From Candidatus Dojkabacteria bacterium UBA5232 (GTDB lineage Bacteria; Patescibacteriota; Dojkabacteria; SC72): a DNA stretch of 10,034 nucleotides. The notes beneath the pieces are model-generated. The model was not told the DNA's origin, searched no databases, and saw only the letters and a list, made by a program, of their open reading frames with translations. Below are positions 1 to 5,471 of this stretch, in pieces (within the stretch, counting starts at the first letter, position 1; each line of letters opens with the position of its first letter). Location: contig DHUO01000027.1 of NCBI GenBank assembly GCA_002409215.1, positions 16,856 through 26,889 on the forward strand, in the 5' to 3' direction. Both the position numbers and the translations under genes were made by a program.

Positions 1-332
1 CTAGGAGCAGAATACCCAAAAAACTTAATAACGCCTTTCATGAAGAAATTCTGCTTGTAAGTGGCCATACTAGTATCAAAAACTGCAAGCTTACTCCCCT
101 TCAAAGACTCCTTAGGAAGCATATTTAACAAAACCTGCATGGCCTTAGAAGGCCTACCTGTATGTGTAGGACTACCAATAATAACCAAATCTTTCTCTTG
201 AAAATCTTTTAACTTCGCCTCTGTTACATTCTTAATATCTATCTCATGTTTTTTTTCTAAAACCTCTTTAATTGTTTGAGCTATTTTCTCTGTATTACCA
301 TACAAAGAATCATATATTATGGATATTTTCAT
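1..332 (-). CDS. Flavodoxin-like FMN protein (N-terminal 110 aa, cut by window edge)
   Basis: Read on the minus strand from ATG at 332-330, the frame stays open to base 1, so the C-terminal part lies outside the window. The N-terminus MKISIIYDSLYGNTEKIA is a flavodoxin first beta-strand followed by the phosphate-binding loop (S9-L-Y-G-N-T14). A second FMN-contact loop follows at residues 53-60 (GSPTHTGR), and a third strand with AVFDTS near residues 83-88. Flavodoxins carry one or two electrons on FMN in the cytoplasm; the partner cannot be told from the sequence. It lies downstream of ftsB-like and tRNA-fMet on the same strand. No Shine-Dalgarno site precedes the ATG. Three of the first six codons are ATA, relevant to the tRNA-Ile(UAU) in this window. 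Family assignment is firm; the exact subfamily (classical flavodoxin or WrbA/NAD(P)H-reductase type) is not. Confidence 0.85.
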   Translation of the reverse strand, partial: MKISIIYDSLYGNTEKIAQTIKEVLEKKHEIDIKNVTEAKLKDFQEKDLVIIGSPTHTGRPSKAMQVLLNMLPKESLKGSKLAVFDTSMATYKQNFFMKGVIKFFGYSAP

Positions 333-341
333 TAATTTTTA

Positions 342-382
342 TGCTAACTTAAGTTAATTCGAAACCATAATATATGTTAGCA
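342..382. repeat. Inverted repeat and palindrome upstream of the flavodoxin gene
   Basis: TGCTAAC at 342-348 is the inverse complement of GTTAGCA at 376-382, giving a possible 7-bp stem with a 27-nt loop just upstream of the flavodoxin start. Within it is the 12-bp perfect palindrome TAACTTAAGTTA (345-356), and its first nine bases recur as a direct repeat at 411-419. This could be an operator or a 5' leader hairpin; in AT-rich DNA it may also be chance. The remainder of the 333-457 gap shows no convincing -35/-10 pair. Confidence 0.3.
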
Positions 383-457
383 AGATGAAAAATTTTTACA
401 ACCAATCCTATAACTTAAGGGAAAATAGATGTCTAGTATTTCTTGACAAAGGAAAAA

Positions 458-532
458 TGGTTGCGGGGGCTGGATTCGAACCAGCGACCTTTAGGTTATG
501 AGCCTAACGAGCTTCCACTGCTCTACCCCGCG
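458..532 (-). tRNA. Initiator tRNA-fMet (CAU), CCA encoded
   Basis: The 75-nt minus-strand gene folds into a full cloverleaf. Acceptor strands CGCGGGG and CCCCGCA leave a C1-A72 mismatch, the hallmark of bacterial initiator tRNA. The D stem GAGC/GCTC has a purine 11:pyrimidine 24 pair (A11:U24), a second initiator mark. Anticodon loop CTCATAA gives CAU. The T arm is GCTGG-TTCGAAT-CCAGC, then A73 and an encoded CCA. The anticodon stem is TTAGG/CCTAA: pairs 30-40 and 31-39 are G-C, but 29-41 is A-U, whereas most bacteria have three G-C pairs there. The tRNA carries formyl-Met to the ribosomal P site for initiation. It has its own promoter at 551-579 and lies between the ftsB-like gene and the flavodoxin gene. 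The C1-A72 mismatch argues against elongator tRNA-Met or lysidine-type tRNA-Ile2. Confidence 0.95.
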
Positions 533-550
533 TTAACAATTGATACTAGG

Positions 551-579
551 ATTATATCCCTATTTATCAATATTTTCAA
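551..579 (-). promoter_or_regulatory. Sigma70-type promoter of tRNA-fMet
   Basis: On the minus strand TTGAAA (579-574), a 17-nt spacer and TATAAT (556-551) form a near-consensus promoter. Transcription would begin near 544, about 12 nt before the tRNA 5' end at 532. The -35 box overlaps the UGA stop codon of the ftsB-like gene (578-576), so the tRNA can be made independently of the gene upstream. Confidence 0.75.
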
Positions 580-1034
580 ATACCATTCTTCAAAAATTCA
601 AACCATACCATATAGGTAGGATCCTCAGGCTCCTTAACAGGTGGGTACAAAAAGGCTGCCACCCTTTCTTTCCCTACATCTAAAAGACTTTCTGGTATTA
701 CAAAAAGATACTCATTACTACCGGAAAAATTCAATCTATCCCTTGCCTGTACCTCTAGATATTCTTTAGATTGCATTGATTCTAATTTTAATGCCAACTC
801 CAAATTCTCTACCCTTAATTCATTTACTTGCTCTCTTGCTTGATGCGAAATACCCATCTTTTCACGAGTAATTACTACCGAACGATACACGTTGTACAGG
901 AGAAAGCCCGAAAGAGCTATCATGACTACTTTCATAAAGACATTACCTGTAATGTTTTCAATCGGCCTTTTTACCTTTTCTTGCCTACTTGATTGAATGA
1001 ACTCCCTTCCTTTTCTGTAAATGACTTTATCCAT
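576..1034 (-). CDS. FtsB/DivIC-like septum formation protein
   Basis: A 152-aa single-pass membrane protein (154 aa if the in-frame GTG at 1040-1038 is used). With GTG-based numbering: a basic cytoplasmic N-terminus (1-34), a TM segment at about 35-53, a heptad-rich coiled coil at about 58-92 rich in Glu, Leu and Gln, then YLEVQARDRLNF (94-105) and VIPE (114-117). TM plus coiled coil plus the 'E..AR..L.....ge.vf.ip' block is the layout of the FtsB/DivIC (septum formation initiator) family, which scaffolds the FtsL/FtsQ divisome complex on the outer face of the membrane. The extra about 35-residue C-terminal tail, ending VWFEFLKNGI, is specific to this branch. ATG at 1034 was preferred over GTG because neither has a Shine-Dalgarno site. 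It is divergent from the Xer gene and stops at UGA. Confidence 0.8.
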   Translation of the reverse strand: MDKVIYRKGREFIQSSRQEKVKRPIENITGNVFMKVVMIALSGFLLYNVYRSVVITREKMGISHQAREQVNELRVENLELALKLESMQSKEYLEVQARDRLNFSGSNEYLFVIPESLLDVGKERVAAFLYPPVKEPEDPTYMVWFEFLKNGI

Positions 1035-1058
1035 ACGCACATATTAGCAATATTGAGA

Positions 1059-1064
1059 ATTATA
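1059..1064 (-). promoter_or_regulatory. -10 box for the ftsB-like gene
   Basis: A perfect TATAAT on the minus strand lies 18 nt before the possible GTG start and 24 nt before the ATG start. No good -35 box is visible 16-18 nt upstream. Expected transcription start is near 1052, giving a leader of about 11-18 nt without a Shine-Dalgarno site. Confidence 0.5.
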
Positions 1065-1099
1065 GTCCAGAACACCCACCACCCTATATACAATTACTA

Positions 1100-1128
1100 T
1101 TGCACCTCCCAGCCAAGGATGATATAAT
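1100..1128 (+). promoter_or_regulatory. Sigma70-type promoter of the Xer recombinase gene
   Basis: TTGCAC (1100-1105), a 17-nt spacer and TATAAT (1123-1128) make a near-consensus promoter with predicted start near 1135. Its -35 box coincides with the in-frame TTG that would give the longest reading frame of the Xer gene, so that TTG is upstream of the mRNA start and cannot be the initiation codon if this promoter is used. Confidence 0.75.
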
Positions 1129-1177
1129 TACCCTATATACAAAGAAATGCCCCTTAAATTTAACTGTTAAAAAAGGC

Positions 1178-2065
1178 GTGGCTGGAATAAACAACCCAAA
1201 TTTTAAGGAAAAGGCAGAACTTTTCACGGAAGATTTATCTAAAAAGGGTAGATCAGAAGCAACAATCATTGCATATGCAAAAGATATTGAGCAACTTCTA
1301 AACTACCTTTCTAAATTAGGAATTGATTCCTTAGACAAAGTTACAATCGAGCAACTTGAAGGATATAGACAAAACCTACAGGATAACAACTACACCCCAA
1401 AAAGTGTATCTAGAAAAATTAACAGTACTAGAACATTCTTCAGATATCTACTAGATCACAACTATATCCAAGACAATATCTCTGAGAAATTAGCACACCC
1501 AAGATTTGAGCTTAAACCACCTAGAGTACTCTCTGAGATGGAATACAGAGCTCTAAGAGATGTTAGCAGGGTTGATATTAGACTCTATTCAATTGTTGAA
1601 ATACTACTTCAAACAGGTATTAGAATTGGTGAACTAGCAGGACTTTCCTTAGAAGATATTAGAACATCAAAAGATGGGAAGATTAACTACCTCTACGTAA
1701 AAGCAGCAGGTAGTCACCCTTCTAGAAAGGTCCCCCTAAACAAATCAGCAAAGAAAGCTCTAGATGACTATCTAACTGTCAGACCAGAAACAGAGGATGA
1801 TACAGTATTTGTAACTAAGAATGGAAGACCCCTACTCGTTAGGAATATCAGAACAGCAATAGATAAGGCATTTGAGAAGGCTGGTATTAAAAATGCAAAG
1901 GTTAATGATCTTAGAAATACATTCATTGCTCATCATTTAGCAAATGGTGTTGGACTACCAACAGTTTCAAAACTTGTTGGGCACAAGAGGCTTTCAACAA
2001 CAGAGAAGTATCTAAACATCATCAAACCTGTTGGAAAAGAAGAGAGAAACTTAAAGGAACTCTAA
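1178..2065 (+). CDS. Xer-family tyrosine recombinase with altered active-site motif
   Basis: From GTG at 1178 the protein has 295 residues, close to the usual 300 of XerC/XerD. The N-terminal SAM-like core-binding domain (about 8-105) is followed by the catalytic domain. Numbered from this GTG: Arg149 (TGIRIGEL), beta-hairpin Lys175 (YVKAAGSHPSRKVPL), Arg246 (NDLRNTF), His269 (VGHKRLSTTE) and the nucleophile Tyr278 (EKYLNI). The first residue of the usual HxxR motif is Asn243 instead of His, and the hairpin lacks the usual GKG, so the catalytic lysine is displaced or replaced. The family cuts and rejoins DNA through a 3'-phosphotyrosine link and typically resolves chromosome dimers at dif. 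The spacing of Arg, HxxR position, His and Tyr is almost that of E. coli XerD, supporting the GTG start. Starting at TTG 1100 would add 26 residues, but that codon sits in the -35 box. No phage or integron genes adjoin it, so a housekeeping role is likelier than an integrase role. Confidence 0.88.
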   Translation: MAGINNPNFKEKAELFTEDLSKKGRSEATIIAYAKDIEQLLNYLSKLGIDSLDKVTIEQLEGYRQNLQDNNYTPKSVSRKINSTRTFFRYLLDHNYIQDNISEKLAHPRFELKPPRVLSEMEYRALRDVSRVDIRLYSIVEILLQTGIRIGELAGLSLEDIRTSKDGKINYLYVKAAGSHPSRKVPLNKSAKKALDDYLTVRPETEDDTVFVTKNGRPLLVRNIRTAIDKAFEKAGIKNAKVNDLRNTFIAHHLANGVGLPTVSKLVGHKRLSTTEKYLNIIKPVGKEERNLKEL

Positions 2066-2102
2066 TCTTCTATTATTCACAACAAAATCTTTATCTTTTT
2101 GA

Positions 2103-2131
2103 TTGAATTCTTCATATACCTATAGTATAAT
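2103..2131 (+). promoter_or_regulatory. Sigma70-type promoter of the 69-aa/94-aa gene pair
   Basis: TTGAAT (2103-2108), a 17-nt spacer and TATAAT (2126-2131) precede a predicted start near 2138. The leader is about 45 nt and carries a strong Shine-Dalgarno site. Part of the leader (TCTTTA ... TAAAGA, about 2148-2166) could form a weak A/T hairpin just before that site. Confidence 0.75.
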
Positions 2132-2166
2132 TAAGGGTTGAGTTAGATCTTTAAAAAATATAAAGA

Positions 2167-2173
2167 AAGGAGG
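2167..2173 (+). promoter_or_regulatory. Strong ribosome binding site
   Basis: AAGGAGG is a full anti-16S match, 9 nt before the GTG at 2183. It decides the start of the 69-aa gene and is the best Shine-Dalgarno site in the window; most other genes here have none. Confidence 0.8.
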
Positions 2174-2182
2174 CCTAGATAA

Positions 2183-2392
2183 GTGAATCTTACAAGAGAA
2201 ATGGTTATGGATGTAATTCTAGAGCAAGGATTGTATGGCTCAAAAGAGGGTGAAAATGTATATCAACACCTTTTGCCTCTTACAGAAGGCGATGTAACAG
2301 GTCCGGAAGTAGTCCAAGCATGTATCCTGTGCGAAAGTATATCCTCAAACTTTAGTGCCTTACAAGCACTGCTTAAAGTTGAAGTCATATAG
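2183..2392 (+). CDS. Small acidic protein of unknown function, 69 aa
   Basis: It starts at GTG, fixed by AAGGAGG nine bases upstream and a near-consensus promoter further up. I do not recognise the family. The protein is acidic in its first two thirds, has no TM segment or signal peptide, and is probably mostly helical: an N-terminal helix MNLTREMVMDVILEQG, a GSKEGEN turn, and a C-terminal helix with two cysteines (ACILCES, about residues 46-52) ending hydrophobic (LQALLKVEVI). The two cysteines three residues apart could bind metal only with partners from elsewhere. The gene is followed 22 nt later by the 94-aa gene, also with a good ribosome binding site, so the two form an operon ending at the terminator near 2711-2778. 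The strong signals suggest a well-expressed protein; its function is unknown. Confidence 0.72.
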   Translation: MNLTREMVMDVILEQGLYGSKEGENVYQHLLPLTEGDVTGPEVVQACILCESISSNFSALQALLKVEVI

Positions 2393-2402
2393 TATTAATG
2401 AA

Positions 2403-2410
2403 AAAGGAGA
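2403..2410 (+). promoter_or_regulatory. Ribosome binding site fixing the start of the 94-aa gene
   Basis: AAAGGAGA lies a few bases before ATG 2415. It excludes the upstream in-frame ATG at 2355, which lies inside the 69-aa gene and has no such site. Confidence 0.7.
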
Positions 2411-2414
2411 AATA

Positions 2415-2699
2415 ATGAAATCTACTTATAAAATAAGTGGTAAAAGGATTGAGAAAGCTGTTAATAACATCTTTACAACAATCCTTACCAACAAACTTAA
2501 ACGAAAGATTCCCGAATATATCGAAGCAGATCCCTGGGTGTTAAGTAAAATGATTCTCTCCACACTGAGAGAAATTAATTTAGATGATTTTGCAACCCCC
2601 ATCTTAATGAACCTAATCAACGGTGATGACTTCGATGAGAAGGCTTCTCTACTCTCGGTAGAGTTCTACAAAAGGAAATTCCCTCGATTAGAGGAATAA
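2415..2699 (+). CDS. Small soluble protein of unknown function, 94 aa
   Basis: It starts at ATG 2415 behind a clear Shine-Dalgarno site; an in-frame ATG at 2355 would add 20 residues but overlaps the preceding gene and lacks a site. I do not recognise the family. The first 30 residues are basic (KSTYKISGKRIEKA, TNKLKRK) and the rest acidic (DFATPILMNLINGDDFDE), with predicted helices at about 9-30, 40-53, 57-68 and 73-86. There is no TM segment, signal peptide or cysteine. It is the second gene of a two-gene operon with the 69-aa protein and is followed 11 nt later by a strong terminator. Paired small proteins with opposite charge can form a complex or a toxin-antitoxin pair, but no known toxin motif is seen, so this remains open. 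Confidence 0.75.
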   Translation: MKSTYKISGKRIEKAVNNIFTTILTNKLKRKIPEYIEADPWVLSKMILSTLREINLDDFATPILMNLINGDDFDEKASLLSVEFYKRKFPRLEE

Positions 2700-2710
2700 T
2701 CTAATTCAAC

Positions 2711-2778
2711 AAAAGAACCCTTGTGGTATATAAATGCTTATATATAAGCTTTAACCACATCTAAGGGTTCTTTTTCTT
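2711..2778. terminator. Long bidirectional Rho-independent terminator
   Basis: AAAAGAACCCTT (2711-2722) pairs with AAGGGTTCTTTT (2763-2774). GTGGT (2723-2727) pairs with ACCAC (2754-2758) after a 4-nt bulge, and the tip holds TAAA/TTTA (2731-2734, 2750-2753) and GCTTA/TAAGC (2736-2740, 2745-2749). A T-rich run follows on the plus strand and, because the stem begins with A residues, another on the minus strand. It ends the plus-strand small-gene operon and the converging minus-strand ATPase/tRNA-Ile transcript. Confidence 0.88.
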
Positions 2779-2796
2779 TTAACAACATATAAAGTG

Positions 2797-2870
2797 TGGG
2801 AATAGGTGGACTCGAACCACCGACCACGGCTTTATAAGAACCGCGCTCTAACCACCTGAGCTATATTCCC
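2797..2870 (-). tRNA. tRNA-Ile with UAU anticodon, CCA not encoded
   Basis: The 74-nt minus-strand gene has a complete cloverleaf. Acceptor GGGAATA/TATTCCC is fully paired, followed by A73. The D arm is GCTC-AGGTGGTTA-GAGC. The anticodon stem CGGTT/AGCCG holds loop CTTATAA, so positions 34-36 are UAU, reading the isoleucine codon AUA. The T arm is GGTGG-TTCGAGT-CCACC. U12-A23, A37, A38 and A73 agree with isoleucine identity. The bases after A73 are CAC, so CCA must be added by the CCA-adding enzyme, unlike tRNA-fMet in this window. Most bacteria read AUA with a CAU tRNA whose C34 becomes lysidine (TilS); a UAU tRNA is uncommon. The gene lies 39 nt after the ATPase stop codon on the same strand, with no clear promoter of its own, and ends at the bidirectional terminator, so it is probably processed from that transcript. 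Confidence 0.93.
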
Positions 2871-2909
2871 ATTAATGAAGACAATTCTATCAAAACTTAG
2901 CCCATTTTA

Positions 2910-5393
2910 CTAGAACATTGGTGGAAAACCTTGAGCTTGCTCCTGTTGTGGTGGTTGTGCCTCTGGCTGCGAAACCTCTGACCTTCTTCTAATATCTTCA
3001 TTCACAACATTAATATCCCTACCGTATTTCATCCTAGACACATTCTTAATTATCTTTGAAACCTCCTCATTGGTTGGGAGATTAAACCCAGAATGTGGAG
3101 CAAACGGTCCATACGCACTATCAAGAGAAAACGGTGATGGATACTTACCATCAGTTAAAAGCTTCACATACCAATGCCCCATTCCCTGATTAACAATATC
3201 TCCTGCACTAACATAACCTTCAAATGGAGTTTCAAGAAACTGTGCATCTTCAGGACTACACCTTGTTATGAAAAGAGAACCAACATTACCAAAAACAGCA
3301 TTCTTAATATCTTCCGGAAGTTGCCCAATATATTGATGTGCTAATGTAAGATTAAGTTTGTATTTTCGAGCTTCAGAAAGAATCGAATTAAACTCCTGTG
3401 TTGCAAAGTTCTGAAACTCATCAGCATAGAAAAAGAAGTCCTTCCTCTGATCACCTCTAATATCCTCCCTACTCAACGCAGCTGCTAAAAGCTTCTGCAC
3501 TATCAAAAGACCTAAGAAAGACATATTCTCTTCACCTATCAAACCCTTTGAAAGATTAACAACCAATATCTTCCCCTCATCCATAATTTGTCTAAAATCA
3601 AAAGATGACTCAGACTGACCAATAATGTTTCTAATTGCAAGATTTGTTGTAAACTTATCAAACTTAGAAATGAAGTAACCTAAAGACTCTGCTTTTGTCT
3701 TTTTATCAGTCTTTGCTATCTGATCTGTCCAATACCTTCTAACAAGATCATCTTGAATTAACGGAAGCCAGTAGCTCATAACCCAATCCTCATCCTGAAG
3801 CATCCTAACAACCTCTATTAACGTAGAACCTGGCTTAGACATAGCTGTAAGCATAGAGTTTCTTACCGCCTGTTGAAATGCAGGACCAGCATAACCTTGA
3901 TTATTAGGGTCAAACATCCTAACCAGAAGAGCTATAAAACTATTCACTATTTGATGCTTATGCTGCTCATTGTAGAACTCCATAATGTTAAAACCAAATG
4001 GTCTCTCAAAATCACCAGCATTAAAATATATTACATCCTCTGCTCTCTCAGGAGGAATTCTATCCAAAATCATCTCCGCGGCTTCCCCGTGAGGATCAAT
4101 AAAGCAGCAACCATCACCATTATATATATCCTGAATAATCATCCTTACCATTAACCAAGATTTACCAGTACCTGTTTGTCCTAATATGTATGAATGCCTA
4201 CGCCTGTCATCCCTTTTGTGACATATTGCCTTCTTTTTGCCTCTAAAATAGTTATTTCCAAGCCAAACAGTATCCCTAGAATTAATATCTGAGTTCACCT
4301 CATTGCTAGCAGGAAGTTCTTTAGCTAACAACCACATAATATTTGGGGTTGTAATATCCTTATTTGGAAAGTGAAATAACCCAGAAAGCTCCTCAATATT
4401 CAAAATACTTCCCTCTTGTTCAGGAGTTCTTCTGTATACAACATCATAAAGAAAACCTTTCTCATCCCTACCCTTAATTTTACTCTTTTTCAGTTTGTTA
4501 ATTCCTGGATTAGCATACTGATCATATGCAGCAATAATGTTGTCAAGATGCATCTTTGCAATTGCTTTGTCTGGAGCACTTGTCACTATCCTTATCTCTG
4601 CTACCATACCAGGCTTAGCAACCTTCTTGTTAATAGCTTGAATCTTCTCCTGAGGTACATTTATCTTCTTCTTTTCCGGATCTGAATTGTTCTTTTCAAT
4701 ATTCTGTACAAACCCTACACCATTCTTCTGCCATTTAGATTGAGTAGGAGCAACTACAAGTTGAACTAAAGCACCCTCATTCTCAGACATCTTGCTAAGA
4801 GTACTTAAAACATTTGCCATTGGATCACCTGTAAAATCAGCAGGAACTCTAATTGGACAGTATGGACTTTCATCAAGCACTAATTTTGCATACTCTATCT
4901 CTGTATTAGGCGCGAAAATATTATACTCATCAACAACTAATACATCGGCATCTTGATATGAACCTAAAATCTGCTTCTCTACTAATTCTGCATATGCTCT
5001 TGGACAATGTACAAAGAACCTTATCTCTCCAGGAAATGCTGCAATTTCAAAACTTACACAATTATTTACACTAAAATGCTCTGCCAACCCATCTCCCTTA
5101 CCTCCAATACCGTAGAGGTTTGCAAACATACTCTCTGCAACACCTATTTCTATCTCATTACCTTTGGGAACTCTAACCTCCATCAAAATACCATCACTTG
5201 CCTTCTCATTCCTATCATCTTTTAACAACTTCTTCCTTACAGCAAGGAAAGCAACAACGATACCTGCAACAAGGATTACTGCAAGGGCAATTAAACCCCA
5301 TGGAATGTCAGACATAGCTGTTGGATATGGAGGTTGAGTTGATGAACTTCCAGAGGGAGTAATTTGTGCAAAAACAATATCTTCAGAATACAT
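2910..5393 (-). CDS. Membrane-anchored VirD4/HerA-like DNA-translocase ATPase
   Basis: An 827-aa protein with an N-terminal TM segment (about 31-52) followed by basic RKKLLK, so the body is cytoplasmic. Residues 60-390 form an N-terminal module including the FHFPN stretch (340-344). The ATPase core follows: Walker A GQTGTGKS (405-412), FIDPHGE (431-437), a beta-strand KILVVNLSKG (608-617), Walker B FFFYADEFQNF (653-663, acidic pair D658-E659), and a TraM-recognition/TraG-like segment with LAHQYIGQL (684-692). The C-terminus (805-827) is Gln/Pro-rich and disordered. Related VirD4/TraG/HerA coupling proteins pump DNA or recruit substrates to a type IV secretion channel. No relaxase, VirB4 or channel genes adjoin it, so it is an orphan here, and uptake, secretion or chromosome handling are all possible. 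tRNA-Ile lies just downstream and the transglutaminase-like gene is divergent. No Shine-Dalgarno site is seen; TATAAT lies 14 nt before the ATG. Confidence 0.88.
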   Translation of the reverse strand: MYSEDIVFAQITPSGSSSTQPPYPTAMSDIPWGLIALAVILVAGIVVAFLAVRKKLLKDDRNEKASDGILMEVRVPKGNEIEIGVAESMFANLYGIGGKGDGLAEHFSVNNCVSFEIAAFPGEIRFFVHCPRAYAELVEKQILGSYQDADVLVVDEYNIFAPNTEIEYAKLVLDESPYCPIRVPADFTGDPMANVLSTLSKMSENEGALVQLVVAPTQSKWQKNGVGFVQNIEKNNSDPEKKKINVPQEKIQAINKKVAKPGMVAEIRIVTSAPDKAIAKMHLDNIIAAYDQYANPGINKLKKSKIKGRDEKGFLYDVVYRRTPEQEGSILNIEELSGLFHFPNKDITTPNIMWLLAKELPASNEVNSDINSRDTVWLGNNYFRGKKKAICHKRDDRRRHSYILGQTGTGKSWLMVRMIIQDIYNGDGCCFIDPHGEAAEMILDRIPPERAEDVIYFNAGDFERPFGFNIMEFYNEQHKHQIVNSFIALLVRMFDPNNQGYAGPAFQQAVRNSMLTAMSKPGSTLIEVVRMLQDEDWVMSYWLPLIQDDLVRRYWTDQIAKTDKKTKAESLGYFISKFDKFTTNLAIRNIIGQSESSFDFRQIMDEGKILVVNLSKGLIGEENMSFLGLLIVQKLLAAALSREDIRGDQRKDFFFYADEFQNFATQEFNSILSEARKYKLNLTLAHQYIGQLPEDIKNAVFGNVGSLFITRCSPEDAQFLETPFEGYVSAGDIVNQGMGHWYVKLLTDGKYPSPFSLDSAYGPFAPHSGFNLPTNEEVSKIIKNVSRMKYGRDINVVNEDIRRRSEVSQPEAQPPQQEQAQGFPPMF

Positions 5394-5400
5394 AATTGGA

Positions 5401-5416
5401 CAGTAATATTATACTG
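5401..5416 (-). promoter_or_regulatory. -10 box of the ATPase gene inside an inverted repeat
   Basis: The minus-strand TATAAT at 5413-5408 lies 14 nt before the ATPase ATG and implies a leader of about 8 nt. It sits within CAGTA-N6-TACTG (5401-5416), a 5-bp inverted repeat that would suit a dimeric repressor covering the promoter. A perfect palindrome GATATATATC lies nearby at 5436-5445. No convincing -35 box is seen. Confidence 0.45.
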
Positions 5417-5456
5417 AAAGAATATCACAGAGGGAGATATATATCAAAAGAATTTG

Positions 5457-5465
5457 TGGTAAAAT
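5457..5465 (+). promoter_or_regulatory. Extended -10 promoter of the transglutaminase-like gene
   Basis: TGG directly before TAAAAT is an extended -10 element. Exactly six bases separate it from the ATG at 5472, so transcription would start at or next to the A of the start codon, giving a leaderless mRNA. A TATACT that abuts the ATG is less likely because it would start transcription inside the gene. Confidence 0.5.
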
Positions 5466-5471
5466 TATACT

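Noticed and set aside
576..578. UGA reassigned to glycine as in Gracilibacteria
   Set aside because: The UGA ends the ftsB-like gene at a sensible place, just before the tRNA promoter spacer, with further stops right after it; no internal UGA was needed in any gene.
1100..1177. TTG start at 1100 for the Xer recombinase, adding 26 residues
   Set aside because: TTG 1100 is the -35 box of a near-consensus promoter, so it precedes the mRNA start. The extra residues do not fit the family, and GTG 1178 gives XerD-like residue spacing.
2355..2414. Earlier ATG for the 94-aa gene
   Set aside because: It lies inside the 69-aa gene without a ribosome site, while ATG 2415 has AAAGGAGA a few bases upstream.
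2398..2415. Five-codon frame MKKEK whose stop overlaps ATG 2415
   Set aside because: It consists of the Shine-Dalgarno site of the next gene and is most likely a by-product of that A/G-rich sequence.
1..5393. Integrative conjugative element suggested by Xer recombinase, VirD4-like ATPase and two tRNAs
   Set aside because: No relaxase, channel genes, excisionase or direct repeats of a tRNA 3' end were found, and the recombinase sits among housekeeping genes.
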